DNA from: an uncultured Lachnospiraceae bacterium
GTDB taxonomy: Bacteria; Bacillota; Clostridia; Lachnospirales; Lachnospiraceae
Reading direction: 5' to 3'
DNA length: 64,000 bases
NCBI GenBank assembly: GCA_910589265.1
Contig: CAJUTQ010000013.1
Span: 57,524-121,523, forward strand
Part shown: in pieces, positions 1 to 8,819 of the stretch
Layout: each line of letters starts with the position of its first letter
How positions within the stretch are numbered: the first letter of the stretch is position 1
Notes under the pieces: model-generated
What the model was told of the DNA's origin: nothing
Seen by the model: the letters and a program-made list of their open reading frames with translations, nothing else
The model's database searches: none
Position numbers and translations under genes: made by a program

Positions 1-156
1 TTTTTGAGCCTTCCCCCCCAAGGCCAAATTTACAGAACCAATGAGTATGGATTTTCCAGCCCCTGTCTCCCCTGTTAAAATATTTAATCCCTTTTCAAAA
101 GAAACCTCTATCTCGTCAATGAGTGCCAAATTTTTAACATGTATACTTTCTAGCAT
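1..156 (-). CDS. recN: DNA repair protein RecN, N-terminal part (cut by window edge)
   Basis: Only the first 52 codons are inside the window. The start is ATG at 156, seven bases after the argR stop. The translated start MLESIHVKNLALIDEIEV is the conserved RecN/SMC-like opening, followed by a Walker A motif GETGAGKS near residues 29-36. RecN is a cytoplasmic SMC-like ATPase that gathers DNA ends during double-strand break repair. It is the last visible gene of the nadK-argR-recN run, a common Firmicute order. The identification is firm. The rest of the protein, including the coiled coil and Walker B, lies outside the window. Confidence 0.95.
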   Translation of the reverse strand, partial: MLESIHVKNLALIDEIEVSFEKGLNILTGETGAGKSILIGSVNLALGGKAQK

Positions 157-162
157 GTTCTC

Positions 163-618
163 TCACCTCTGTTCCATCAATTTTTCCAGTTTCTCTATCA
201 TTCTATTTGTATCGTCCATTGTTCTCACTGCACACATAATTGTATCGTCCCCCGCAATGCATCCTGCGATTTCCTCTAATTGAATGGCATCAAGGGCAGT
301 CGCAGCAGCCATGGCCATTCCAGGTACTGTTTTTATTACCAAAATGTTCTGGGCCATCTCCATAGATACAACCCCCTCTTTTAACACTCTTATATATGCC
401 TCCTCCATTGGCTGCCTTTGTTTTTCCACAATACTATATTTCTGTTTTTTACCCTTGACTGGAACTTTGGAAAGCTTTAGCTCTCGAATATCTCTGGATA
501 TTGTTGTCTGTGTTACGTTAAATCCAGCTTCTTTTAGCCGCCTTGCTAATTCCTCTTGTGTCTCTATATCAAATTTCTCAATAAATTCCACAATTTTCTC
601 ATGTCTTTTCTTTTTCAT
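163..618 (-). CDS. argR: arginine repressor ArgR
   Basis: This 151-residue protein has the usual ArgR length and two-domain plan. The N-terminal winged helix has the recognition helix around residues 35-47 (TQTTISRDIREL, with the Ser-Arg pair typical of ArgR). The C-terminal oligomerisation and arginine-binding domain contains GCIAGDDTIM near residues 118-127, where the paired aspartates bind arginine in the family. It represses arginine biosynthesis and activates catabolism when arginine is high. It sits between nadK (17-base gap) and recN (7-base gap), so it is probably cotranscribed. No ARG box was identified in this window. Confidence 0.95.
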   Translation of the reverse strand: MKKKRHEKIVEFIEKFDIETQEELARRLKEAGFNVTQTTISRDIRELKLSKVPVKGKKQKYSIVEKQRQPMEEAYIRVLKEGVVSMEMAQNILVIKTVPGMAMAAATALDAIQLEEIAGCIAGDDTIMCAVRTMDDTNRMIEKLEKLMEQR

Positions 619-635
619 TTCCTATGATCCATACC

Positions 636-1466
636 CTAATCACTTAATTTTCTGCGGAGTACTTCTACAAAACTTTCTTTACTTAATTTTATCATTTTTA
701 CTTCCTGATTAGACATACCTATGAATACCTTACTTCCATCTGTCAAAAAAGCCTTTCTATTTCCATCAAAAATAGCCTCCACGCTTCCTCTGTCCATCTT
801 TTCATCCTTTTTTACTTCTACCTGAATTTCATCTTCTGGGGACAAGATAATGCTTCTCCCATTAAGAGTATGGGGACAAATAGGAGTAATAACAATCAAT
901 TTAGCTCTGGGATCCACAATAGGCCCTCCTGCTGACAGGCTATAGCCTGTAGAACCTGTTGGCGTAGAGATGATCACTCCATCTGCACTATATGTATTTA
1001 ATAATTGGTTATTTACATAAATACTATAATGGATAATACGTAAGCTTCCACCTCTTGTTATAACAATATCATTCCATGCATTTCCCTGAAAAATAAACTC
1101 ATTGTTTGAAAAAATACGACCTTTTAGCATCATTCTTTTTTCAATTCTATATTCATCTTTCAAAAGGCAATGGAGTGCTGGAATGATTTGTGACTTTTCC
1201 ACCTCCGCCAAATAGCCAAGAGTTCCTAAATTCACTCCAAGAAGAGGTATCCCCTTATCTGCCACAGCACCTGCAGCTTGAATTAATGTCCCATCTCCTC
1301 CAATGACAATGACGCAGTCTGTGTCTTCTGGCACATCTTCCTTATCCATACAAGATATATTTCTCGTACATTTCCTTCCATGAGAAATGAAGTATTGTTC
1401 TAACATCTTTGTTACTGCCAGCTCTTTATCCTTTGCATCATTTGTTACTACATGAAATTTTTGCAT
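636..1466 (-). CDS. nadK: NAD kinase
   Basis: This 276-residue protein phosphorylates NAD to NADP in the cytoplasm. The GGDGT motif is at residues 56-60, followed by the NLGTLGYLAEVE segment. Further on is TPTGSTGYSLSAGGP, the glycine-rich NAD-binding signature. Start chosen at ATG 1466. An AGAAAGG ribosome-binding site lies 15 bases upstream, a long spacing also seen before several other genes here. An earlier ATG at 1480 is out of frame and opens a ten-codon reading frame ending at 1448. The gene follows tlyA and precedes argR in the operon. Confidence 0.94.
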   Translation of the reverse strand: MQKFHVVTNDAKDKELAVTKMLEQYFISHGRKCTRNISCMDKEDVPEDTDCVIVIGGDGTLIQAAGAVADKGIPLLGVNLGTLGYLAEVEKSQIIPALHCLLKDEYRIEKRMMLKGRIFSNNEFIFQGNAWNDIVITRGGSLRIIHYSIYVNNQLLNTYSADGVIISTPTGSTGYSLSAGGPIVDPRAKLIVITPICPHTLNGRSIILSPEDEIQVEVKKDEKMDRGSVEAIFDGNRKAFLTDGSKVFIGMSNQEVKMIKLSKESFVEVLRRKLSD

Positions 1467-1493
1467 ATTTTTATACTCATGCCTTTCTCTGCC

Positions 1494-2297
1494 TTAAGCC
1501 AAGTCTTTGTGGGCTATGGCAACAATCTCCTCTGCTTTTTGAATATGCCCATCTCCCTCTCCCTTTTGCATGAAAAGCAAATATTCTATATTTCCTTCTG
1601 GTCCTTTAACAGGTGAGTAATCCAGTCCCAAAAAGCAAAAGCCTGTGATATTGGCATAACTCCTAACTTTTTCTATGACTTGTATATGTACTTGTGGATC
1701 CTTTACAACTCCCTTTTTCCCTACTTTTTCCCTGCCTGCCTCAAATTGAGGTTTAATAAGACAGACTATCTGCCCCTGGTCTTTTAAAAGACTGTATGCT
1801 GGCTCTAATATTTTTAAAAGAGAAATAAAAGAAACATCCACAGATACAAAATCCACTTCGTCCTCTATATCCTCCTTAACCATATAACGGAAATTTGTTT
1901 TCTCCATACAGATTACTCTCTTATCCTGACGAAGACTCCATGCCAGCTGTCCATATCCTACATCAATAGAATATACTTTTGAAGCGCCGTTTTGCAGCAT
2001 ACAATCTGTAAACCCTCCTGTCGAAGCCCCAACATCCATACAAATTTTATTTTTTAAAGTAATAGGAAAAACAGAGAGTGCCTTTTCCAGCTTTAGACCT
2101 CCTCTGCTTACATATTGGAAAGGTTTCCCCTTTACCTCTATATGAATCCCCTCTTCTGGAAAAAAGGAGCCAGCTTTTTCCTCTCTCTGACCGTTGACAA
2201 AAACATTTCCTGACATGAGAATTGCCTTTGCATTTTCCCTAGATTTTGCAAAACCTTGCTTCACTAAAATAATATCCAAACGTTCTTTCCTATTCAT
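1494..2297 (-). CDS. tlyA: TlyA family rRNA 2'-O-methyltransferase / S4-domain protein
   Basis: This 267-residue protein has an N-terminal S4 RNA-binding domain (about residues 4-65) and an FtsJ/RrmJ-type SAM-dependent methyltransferase domain. The SAM-binding loop DVGASTGGFTD is near residues 88-98. Family members methylate ribose 2'-OH groups in 16S and 23S rRNA; some are annotated as hemolysins, which is historical. An AGAAAGG site is 7 bases before ATG 2297. It sits between dxs and nadK, its usual place in Clostridia. Family assignment is firm; the exact rRNA target is not shown by sequence. Confidence 0.92.
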   Translation of the reverse strand: MNRKERLDIILVKQGFAKSRENAKAILMSGNVFVNGQREEKAGSFFPEEGIHIEVKGKPFQYVSRGGLKLEKALSVFPITLKNKICMDVGASTGGFTDCMLQNGASKVYSIDVGYGQLAWSLRQDKRVICMEKTNFRYMVKEDIEDEVDFVSVDVSFISLLKILEPAYSLLKDQGQIVCLIKPQFEAGREKVGKKGVVKDPQVHIQVIEKVRSYANITGFCFLGLDYSPVKGPEGNIEYLLFMQKGEGDGHIQKAEEIVAIAHKDLA

Positions 2298-2367
2298 AGC
2301 TATGCCTTTCTCCCAGCCTGCAAACCTTGGACTCTAGGCAGAAGTTTACCCCTTTCCTTTTTATCTT

Positions 2368-4230
2368 TTATAAACTTACATATTGAGCAATAATCTGCTT
2401 TACAATGGATTCTTTGTCAATTCCTGCTTCTCTTTTTAGTACATCTACATTTCCATGCTCAATATAAGCATCCCCAATAGCTATAGGAAGTACCTTTGCT
2501 GGAAGATCACTTGTTTCTACATAGGTAAGTACCTTTTCTCCAAATCCGCCGCTTTGTACATTTTCTTCCATTGTTACTACCAGTTTATGCCTTCTAGCTC
2601 CTTCATAAACGGCTTCCTCATCCATGGGTTTAACAAACCTGGCATTGACAAGGCTGCAAGAATACCCTCTTTCTTTTAAATCTTCCCGTACTTCTTTTGC
2701 TGTCTTTACCATACTGCCCACTGCAAATAATAGAATGTCTTCTTCCTCGTAAAGACATTCACATCGACCGTACTCAATAGGTTTACGAAATTCCTTTAGT
2801 CCATCATAAGCTTCTCCTCTTGGATATCTTACCGCAATAGGAGATTGAAATTCCACAGCATATTTCATCATGTCAGAAAGTTCCCACTTGTTTTTTGGTG
2901 CCATTATCGTCATATTAGGAATGGAAGATAGGTAAGATAAATCAAATAGACCTTGGTGGGTTTCTCCATCACTTCCTACTAGCCCTGCTCTGTCAATAGC
3001 AAAAACAACTGGAAGATTCTGAATACAAACATCATGGAGAATTTGATCATAAGCTCTTTGCAGAAAGGAAGAATACACAGCTACAACAGGTTTTAATCCC
3101 CCTGCTGCCAGTCCAGCTGCAAAAGTAACTCCATGTTCTTCCGCAATTCCCACATCAAAAAATCGATCAGGATATCTCTCCTGGAACCTGTTTAGTCCTG
3201 TCCCCTCTGGCATAGCGGCTGTAATAGCCACTAGGTTCTTGTTATTTCTTCCAAGCCTTACCATCACTGATGAGAAGACGTCTGTATAATTTGCCTTCTT
3301 TTTTTTCGATATAGGAAGTCCTGTCTCCTTATCAAAGGGCTCTGCGCCATGAAGCCTTGCCGGATGCCTCTCTGCTGGGGCATATCCCTTTCCTTTTTTT
3401 GTGAGAACGTGAATGAGAACCGCCCTTTTCATTCTTTTGGCTTTTTTTAATATTTTCTGCATCTCCTCTATATTATGTCCATCTACAGGTCCTAAATAGG
3501 TTATGCCCAAATCTTCGAACCACATCCCATTGAGAACAAGCTGTTTAAAACTGCTTTTATATTTTTTCAATAATTCCACCACTGCTCCACCATTGGGAAT
3601 ATGATTCAAAGCATTTTCCAAACCCATTTTAAAATCTGTATAAGGCTCAGCAGTTCTTATACTTTGCAAATATCTGGATACTCCTCCCACATTTTCTGAA
3701 ATAGACATATTATTGTCATTTAATAGAATAATAAAATTTGTCTCCAGTCTGGCTGCGTTATTTAATGCCTCATAAGCCATTCCCCCAGTAAGCGCCCCAT
3801 CTCCAATGATCGAAACAACATGGTGGTTTTCACCTTTTATGTCCCTTGCCTTCACCAATCCTAAGCCTGCCGAGATAGAGGTGGAGCTATGGCCTGTATC
3901 AAAAGCATCGCAGTCGCTTTCCTTTCTTTTTGGAAAGCCGCTCATTCCTCCAAATTTACGCAAGGCATCAAATCCATCTCTCCTCCCTGTCAGCAATTTG
4001 TGAGTATAAGACTGATGCCCCACGTCAAATATAATCCGATCTTCTGGAAGATGAAAGGAAAGATGTATGGCCATGGTAAGTTCCACTGCTCCTAAGTTAG
4101 AACCTAAATGCCCTCCAGTAACACTAATTTTATCTATCAGAAATTCTCTTATCTCCTGTGCCAGTTCCTGGTACAACTCCTTTTCAATTTTTTTAATATC
4201 ATTAGTTTGGTTAATACGGTCTAAAACCAT
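2368..4230 (-). CDS. dxs: 1-deoxy-D-xylulose-5-phosphate synthase
   Basis: This 620-residue thiamine-diphosphate enzyme condenses pyruvate with glyceraldehyde-3-phosphate, the first step of the MEP isoprenoid pathway. Visible features are an early histidine segment FDVGHQSYTHKLLTG, the TPP/Mg motif GDGALTGGMAYEALNN, and the transketolase pyrimidine and C-terminal domains. Full length for the family. The start at 4230 has a GGAG site seven bases upstream. It follows ispA by 11 bases, so prenyl precursor supply and prenyl chain synthesis are cotranscribed. Confidence 0.97.
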   Translation of the reverse strand: MVLDRINQTNDIKKIEKELYQELAQEIREFLIDKISVTGGHLGSNLGAVELTMAIHLSFHLPEDRIIFDVGHQSYTHKLLTGRRDGFDALRKFGGMSGFPKRKESDCDAFDTGHSSTSISAGLGLVKARDIKGENHHVVSIIGDGALTGGMAYEALNNAARLETNFIILLNDNNMSISENVGGVSRYLQSIRTAEPYTDFKMGLENALNHIPNGGAVVELLKKYKSSFKQLVLNGMWFEDLGITYLGPVDGHNIEEMQKILKKAKRMKRAVLIHVLTKKGKGYAPAERHPARLHGAEPFDKETGLPISKKKKANYTDVFSSVMVRLGRNNKNLVAITAAMPEGTGLNRFQERYPDRFFDVGIAEEHGVTFAAGLAAGGLKPVVAVYSSFLQRAYDQILHDVCIQNLPVVFAIDRAGLVGSDGETHQGLFDLSYLSSIPNMTIMAPKNKWELSDMMKYAVEFQSPIAVRYPRGEAYDGLKEFRKPIEYGRCECLYEEEDILLFAVGSMVKTAKEVREDLKERGYSCSLVNARFVKPMDEEAVYEGARRHKLVVTMEENVQSGGFGEKVLTYVETSDLPAKVLPIAIGDAYIEHGNVDVLKREAGIDKESIVKQIIAQYVSL

Positions 4231-4241
4231 GCCTTATCTCC

Positions 4242-5135
4242 TTACTTTTCCCTGTTGATCAAGTATTCTGTCAGCTGTTCTAGAAACAAGTTCCTTGCTG
4301 GAAAAGACTGCAGCCTTTTAATTGCCCTTTGGGACAAACTAGCAACGTCCTTCTTTGCCTTGTGAATTCCTTCCATTGTGACATAAGTTTGTTTCCTGTT
4401 CTTTTCATCACTGCCAATAGGTTTTCCTAATACTTCCTCTGTGCTAATCACATCCAGAATATCGTCCTGGATTTGAAAGGCCATACCAATATCCTGCGCC
4501 GTCTCCCCAATATCTTTCACTTCTTTGGTGGAAGCTCCTGCCAATACGGCCCCAATCTCCATGGCTGACTGAATTAAAGCGCCTGTCTTAAAACGGTGGA
4601 TAAACATAAGCCTTTCCCTTGTAAAGGTTTCTTTCATTCCCTGAGATTCCACATCTGCGCTTTGCCCTCCAATCATCCCATAAATTCCTCCATGTTTGCT
4701 TAAAATTTTAAGGGCCCTGGCCACCTTCTCTATGTCTTCTTCCATGTCAAAGGCTTTACACGCTGTTTCAAAGGCATAATTCAAAAGCCCGTCTCCTGCC
4801 AGTACAGCCATTCCTTCACCATATACTACATGAGTTGTCTTTCTTCCTCTGCGGTACTCATCATTATCCATTGCTGGCAAATCATCATGGACAAGGGAAT
4901 AGGTATGGAGCATCTCTATGGCAGCCATAAAAGGTTCTATCAAGCTCCCTTTCCCCTGAAACAGTCGGTATGTCTCCTCCATAAGCATAGGCCTAAGCCG
5001 TTTTCCCCCTGCCTGAATACTATAGTTCATAGCCTCTATGACAGTTCTCTGATATCCTTTTGCCTTAGGCATATAAGCTTCTATAATTCTTTCGATTTTC
5101 TCAGTGCGTCCTGCCAGCTCTTCCTTAAAATTCAT
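4242..5135 (-). CDS. ispA: (2E,6E)-farnesyl diphosphate synthase / polyprenyl synthetase
   Basis: This 297-residue trans-prenyltransferase makes farnesyl (or geranylgeranyl) diphosphate from IPP and DMAPP. The first aspartate-rich motif DDLPAMD is at residues 84-90 and the second, DDILD, at 224-228; both bind the Mg-diphosphate. Start placed at ATG 5135 because an AAAGGAG site lies just upstream of it. The upstream in-frame ATG at 5153 would put that site inside the gene. The start overlaps the end of xseB by 11 bases. Product chain length cannot be set from sequence alone. Confidence 0.93.
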   Translation of the reverse strand: MNFKEELAGRTEKIERIIEAYMPKAKGYQRTVIEAMNYSIQAGGKRLRPMLMEETYRLFQGKGSLIEPFMAAIEMLHTYSLVHDDLPAMDNDEYRRGRKTTHVVYGEGMAVLAGDGLLNYAFETACKAFDMEEDIEKVARALKILSKHGGIYGMIGGQSADVESQGMKETFTRERLMFIHRFKTGALIQSAMEIGAVLAGASTKEVKDIGETAQDIGMAFQIQDDILDVISTEEVLGKPIGSDEKNRKQTYVTMEGIHKAKKDVASLSQRAIKRLQSFPARNLFLEQLTEYLINREK

Positions 5136-5346
5136 CCAAATCTCCTTTTTCATTGATGACTAAAATTTTCTGTTCTACCTCATCAATTTTCTGATTGCAG
5201 TATTTTACTAGTTTCATTCCCTCTTCATATATTTTGAAAGATTCCTCCAGTGAAATATCCTCTGCCTCCAGCTGGTTAATGGAATTTTCCAGGGACGCAA
5301 ACGCTTTTTCTAATGACATAGGTTCTTTCTCCTTATTTTCCTCCAT
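5125..5346 (-). CDS. xseB: exodeoxyribonuclease VII small subunit
   Basis: This 73-residue helical protein has the conserved XseB core (LEKAFASLENSINQLE, then LEESFKIYEEGMKLVKYC). It binds XseA to form exodeoxyribonuclease VII, which degrades single-stranded DNA in both directions. It overlaps the end of xseA by 14 bases and the start of ispA by 11 bases, so translation is probably coupled along xseA-xseB-ispA. Confidence 0.94.
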   Translation of the reverse strand: MEENKEKEPMSLEKAFASLENSINQLEAEDISLEESFKIYEEGMKLVKYCNQKIDEVEQKILVINEKGDLDEF

Positions 5347-6577
5347 TCCTCTCTCCTTTTATCTCTTTTTGTTGAATCTTTTCCAGCACTTTTGCCTTTA
5401 TTCTGCCATTTTTCACGTCAATAAAAAGAGGTTGTCCAATCTGAACCTGATCCACATCATAAATGGTCTTTCCATCTTGTGAGGCCACATAGGAAAAACC
5501 CTGGCTTAGCTTCAAAAGAGGAGATAAACCTCTAAGACGCTCTCCATAAATGGCTAACTGATGCCTTTTATTTTCCAGCTTTTGTACCATCATCCTCGTG
5601 ATTTTTTCTTCCATATCCCCTGCATACATCTTTTTTTCTCTCAGCTGATTTTCAGGACTTACGTGAGCCAGCTTCAACTGAAATCTTTCAAGAGCTGACC
5701 TTTTTTCTCCCATATGTCTTATGAGAAGATTTCTCATTCTATCTGCATATTCTGCAATCTGAGAAGCACAGTCAAAATAACGAAATACAGCTAATTCTGC
5801 TGCTGCCGAAGGAGTGGGAGCCCTTAAATCTGCTACAAAATCTGCTATGGTTGTATCTGTCTCATGGCCTACAGCTGAAATGATAGGAATGGTACAATCA
5901 AAAATTGCCCTTGCTACTCCTTCCTCATTAAAAGCCCATAAGTCTTCCATAGAGCCTCCCCCTCTTCCCACTATGATTACATCCACTCCTATATGCTCCA
6001 ATGCCCGGATCCCATTCATAATGCTTTCACAAGCCCCCTCCCCCTGCACTTTTGCTGGATATAAAATGATTTGAACATGAGGGTTTCTTCTTGTGGAAAT
6101 TTGGATAATATCCTGAATTGCTGCCCCTGTTTTTGCTGTTACTACTCCAAGTCTTTGAATAAACAAAGGAATTTCTTGTTTATATTCCTTTGCAAACATT
6201 CCCATTTCTTCCAATTCCTTTTTTAGCTGTGCATACCGCTCATAGAGGATCCCCTCTCCATCCAACTGAATTTTATAAGCATAAAGCTGGTATTTTCCAT
6301 CTCTTTCATAAACGTCGATTGTTCCCCCTACAATAATCTCCTGGCCTTCTTTCATTTGAAAAGAAAGACCTTTACGATTTCCTGCAAACATCACACATGC
6401 TATAGCTCCTTTGACATCTTTTAGAGTAAAATAAATATGTCCAGAAGAGTGATATTTTACATTGGATGCCTCTCCTTTTACATAAATATTTTGGAGCATA
6501 AAATCTTGGGTAAACATATTTTTAATATAAGAATTCACCTGGCCTACAGAATAGACATTTTTCACCCTAAATCTCAT
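5333..6577 (-). CDS. xseA: exodeoxyribonuclease VII large subunit
   Basis: This 414-residue catalytic subunit has an N-terminal OB fold (about residues 1-100, with VKGEASNVKYHSSGHIYFTLKD) that binds single-stranded DNA. The central Exonuc_VII_L domain follows, with VVTAKTGAAIQD, the GRGGGSMEDLWAFN loop and SAVGHETDTTIADFVAD. The C-terminal third is helical and carries XseB subunits in the family. Start at ATG 6577 with AGAAAGGA immediately upstream; it overlaps nusB by 11 bases. Assignment is firm. Confidence 0.96.
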   Translation of the reverse strand: MRFRVKNVYSVGQVNSYIKNMFTQDFMLQNIYVKGEASNVKYHSSGHIYFTLKDVKGAIACVMFAGNRKGLSFQMKEGQEIIVGGTIDVYERDGKYQLYAYKIQLDGEGILYERYAQLKKELEEMGMFAKEYKQEIPLFIQRLGVVTAKTGAAIQDIIQISTRRNPHVQIILYPAKVQGEGACESIMNGIRALEHIGVDVIIVGRGGGSMEDLWAFNEEGVARAIFDCTIPIISAVGHETDTTIADFVADLRAPTPSAAAELAVFRYFDCASQIAEYADRMRNLLIRHMGEKRSALERFQLKLAHVSPENQLREKKMYAGDMEEKITRMMVQKLENKRHQLAIYGERLRGLSPLLKLSQGFSYVASQDGKTIYDVDQVQIGQPLFIDVKNGRIKAKVLEKIQQKEIKGERNGGK

Positions 6578-6995
6578 TCCTTTCTAGAGGCTCATCCAAT
6601 AATAATACCTTTGCCAGGAGTCCATTGACAAAGGAGGAGGAACCATCCTGACCAAAAATCTTCGCCAATTCTACTGCCTCGTTAATGGCCACTCCTACGG
6701 GCACTTCTTCGTCATAAAGCATTTCATACACTGCTAGACGAATTAAGCTTAAATCTACCTTTCCCATTCTTCCCAATGTCCAGCCTTTGGCTACTGTTGA
6801 AATTTTCTCGTCAATCTTTTCCAACTTGCATTCAATATCTTTGTATCTCTTTTTAATCCGTTCCTTATCTTTTTCTTCTATTTTTGTCAGATCATCGAAA
6901 TAATACTGAAGCTGTATAGGCATGTCTTCCAGCTCATGAAATTCCAAATGGAATACTAGCTTAAATGTATGCTCCCGCAATTCTCTCCTGTTCAT
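6567..6995 (-). CDS. nusB: transcription antitermination protein NusB
   Basis: This 142-residue all-helical RNA-binding protein acts with NusE (S10) in rRNA antitermination. Signature segments are RRELREHTFKLVFHLEFHE at the N terminus and PVGVAINEAVELAKIFGQDGSSSFVNGLL near the C terminus (shown here in part, about residues 108-135). A good AAAGGAGATC site precedes ATG 6995. It follows asp23 by 85 bases, and that gap holds a GC-rich hairpin. Confidence 0.95.
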   Translation of the reverse strand: MNRRELREHTFKLVFHLEFHELEDMPIQLQYYFDDLTKIEEKDKERIKKRYKDIECKLEKIDEKISTVAKGWTLGRMGKVDLSLIRLAVYEMLYDEEVPVGVAINEAVELAKIFGQDGSSSFVNGLLAKVLLLDEPLERNEI

Positions 6996-7030
6996 CTTGA
7001 TCTCCTTTTGTCTGAATAGAAAACACTCTA

Positions 7031-7060
7031 AGCCCGGCAGTGCCTTCCCACTGTCGGGCT
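7031..7060. other. GC-rich hairpin between asp23 and nusB
   Basis: Arms at 7031-7042 and 7049-7060 form a 12-base-pair stem around a 6-base loop, with one imperfect pair (G-U on the plus strand, A-C on the minus strand). No T-run follows on either strand, so it does not look like a finished intrinsic terminator. It may be a processing or partial attenuation site in the asp23-nusB transcript. Confidence 0.5.
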
Positions 7061-7080
7061 GTCATTTCTCCCTAATCCAT

Positions 7081-7458
7081 TTACCGTTTATCCATCTCAA
7101 TTCCCGCAATACGAATATTTACATCTGCCACTTCCAATCCTGTCATATTCTCAATAGCCATTTTCACTTTATCCTGTACTTTTTTACAAGTAGTAGGAAT
7201 ATTATATCCATACTCCATAGTAATGGCCAAGTCTACCGTTACTACACCTTCCACTACATCTACCTTTACCCCTTTGCTTAAATTTTTCATCCCAACTTTG
7301 CTCATCAACTCATTGGTAATATTCCCTGACATGGCTGCAATCCCGTCTACTTCCGTGGCTGCCAGCCCTGCAATAATGGCTACCACATCGTCTGCAATCT
7401 GCACTCTCCCCAGATCGCTTCCTTGTAATACATAATTATTTTTGCTATCCTGTGCCAT
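7081..7458 (-). CDS. Asp23/Gls24 family envelope stress protein
   Basis: This 125-residue protein carries the Asp23 domain (DUF322): VQIADDVVAIIAGLAA, then VEGVVTVDLAITMEYGYNIP, then an IAGIEM ending. Asp23 proteins sit near the membrane in Gram-positive bacteria and are linked to cell-envelope stress. This is the YqhY-type member usually found beside nusB and, in some species, the acetyl-CoA carboxylase genes. The start is set at 7458 by a GGAGG site; a longer frame running to 7542 has no such site. It has its own sigma-A promoter at 7632-7660, giving a leader of about 165 bases. Confidence 0.9.
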   Translation of the reverse strand: MAQDSKNNYVLQGSDLGRVQIADDVVAIIAGLAATEVDGIAAMSGNITNELMSKVGMKNLSKGVKVDVVEGVVTVDLAITMEYGYNIPTTCKKVQDKVKMAIENMTGLEVADVNIRIAGIEMDKR

Positions 7459-7631
7459 AAAATCCTCCAATCTTACAAAACATGGGAATATGGGCGCAAG
7501 CGCAATATTTACAAAGCATACTCTGTACGCTATGGGAAACATATATTCTTCACGCCATCTTCCATATACAATGTCTCAACGAATTTTTCTTGCGTGTGTA
7601 TCCGTCTCATCAATTTTCATAATATGCATTT

Positions 7632-7660
7632 ATTATACCAAATAAAAAATTAAGATACAA
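7632..7660 (-). promoter_or_regulatory. sigma-A promoter for asp23-nusB-xseA run
   Basis: The minus strand has TTGTAT (7660-7655), a 17-base spacer and TATAAT (7637-7632) with an upstream TG, i.e. an extended -10. It overlaps the 3' end of the transglutaminase gene. The expected start is near 7625, leaving a roughly 165-base untranslated leader before asp23. Confidence 0.75.
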
Positions 7661-8814
7661 GTTTCATCTGTTCTTAAAAATTCCACCCCTTGACTTGAAG
7701 GCATAAAATCAAATATCCTGTTTTCTTCTACAAGAAACGACTGCATCTTCTCATATACTTCCCTGTCAGCACACTTTAGAGTAATACTTTCCTTTTCTTC
7801 TTCATATGCTTTTTCAAAACATTGTTTGAGCTGGATTTCATCAACTTGGGTAAAATAAAGCCCTTCTCTTACATAATAATTGGCAGATAGTGAATTGCAT
7901 GGAGGAATTTCCAACATGGAGTCGATTACATGGGTTTTAAAGAGCTGCTCATCGTTCATACATAAATAATCATAGCTAATCTCTGGCATTCTATCTGCCA
8001 GTCCAGCGTCCCCTTCTCCAATAGTATAAGAAGCGTCTCCCCATGTGGTATCTACATAATAGTATTCCCCATCTACCTCCACTAAATTCCAAGCATGGCG
8101 TTCATTATTTTTTCCATATCCGTCCACTAAGGTGCAAAACACCCCCAACCTATTTAACAAATACTGGGTTCCTTTCGCATACCCTTGACATACCGTCTTT
8201 CCATTTAAAAATATACTACATATGTTCTGATTGTCTGGTGCATTGAGTTCATAATCTGTATGAAGAATTAAGTACTCATAAACCCCCTTTACTTTTTCGT
8301 AATCCGATGCTCCTTGGGGAATAGAGGCAAAACATTTCGCTGCATATTCATCAATTTTTTCCTGCGTCTCCTCACGTTTCTTTTTATCCATAGTATATCT
8401 TGGCCTAAATTCCACTTTCAATATTTTATCCCCTAGCTTTTCTGTATACAAATCACATCCAGGCTCCAAGTAAAACAGTTCTGGATGGTCTATGAGGACA
8501 GCATGAAAAGCTATGCTGATCTCCTCCTGATCCATAGAAGACACTGGGAAAGAAGTTTCCATCTCCTCTATACCTTTTAAAATTTCGTTGTACACAGTTT
8601 TCTGGATGTTTGTCAATCCATTATATGCAAAGCTGCTTCCTCCTGTTAAGTCTCTTGGGAGTTGTACAATGGGCTCCCTGTCATCTTCCTCTCCTGGCAA
8701 AGCAATCCTTTCCTCTCCCTGTTCTTTTTGGGGAAATAGGGGCTTAGATTGATTGTAGAAAAACCATCCCATGCCCAGAAATAGGATGAGCAGGAAAAAG
8801 GCTAATTTTCTCAT
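7633..8814 (-). CDS. membrane-anchored transglutaminase-like domain protein
   Basis: This 393-residue protein has an N-terminal membrane segment or uncleaved signal (about residues 4-20). A charged linker follows, then a transglutaminase/protease-like core. The catalytic triad is visible: Cys209 in KTVCQGYAKG, His240 in ERHAWNLVEV and Asp255 in YYYVDTTWGD. The domain should lie outside the membrane. Bacterial members are mostly peptidases or transamidases of unknown substrate. It starts 5 bases after prfC and is probably cotranscribed with it. A similar triad occurs in the large protein at 35661-39803, so the chromosome carries at least two such enzymes. Confidence 0.85.
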   Translation of the reverse strand: MRKLAFFLLILFLGMGWFFYNQSKPLFPQKEQGEERIALPGEEDDREPIVQLPRDLTGGSSFAYNGLTNIQKTVYNEILKGIEEMETSFPVSSMDQEEISIAFHAVLIDHPELFYLEPGCDLYTEKLGDKILKVEFRPRYTMDKKKREETQEKIDEYAAKCFASIPQGASDYEKVKGVYEYLILHTDYELNAPDNQNICSIFLNGKTVCQGYAKGTQYLLNRLGVFCTLVDGYGKNNERHAWNLVEVDGEYYYVDTTWGDASYTIGEGDAGLADRMPEISYDYLCMNDEQLFKTHVIDSMLEIPPCNSLSANYYVREGLYFTQVDEIQLKQCFEKAYEEEKESITLKCADREVYEKMQSFLVEENRIFDFMPSSQGVEFLRTDETCILIFYLV

Positions 8815-8819
8815 AAGGC

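Noticed and set aside
1448..1480. Ten-codon upstream frame ending inside nadK
   Set aside because: Its ATG lies only one base past AGAAAGG; likely a by-product of the ribosome-binding site.
7031..7060. Intrinsic terminator between asp23 and nusB
   Set aside because: The stem is good but neither strand has a T-run; kept only as a hairpin.
7459..7542. N-terminal extension of the Asp23 gene
   Set aside because: The GGAGG site and conserved start support ATG 7458; the upstream stretch has no such site.
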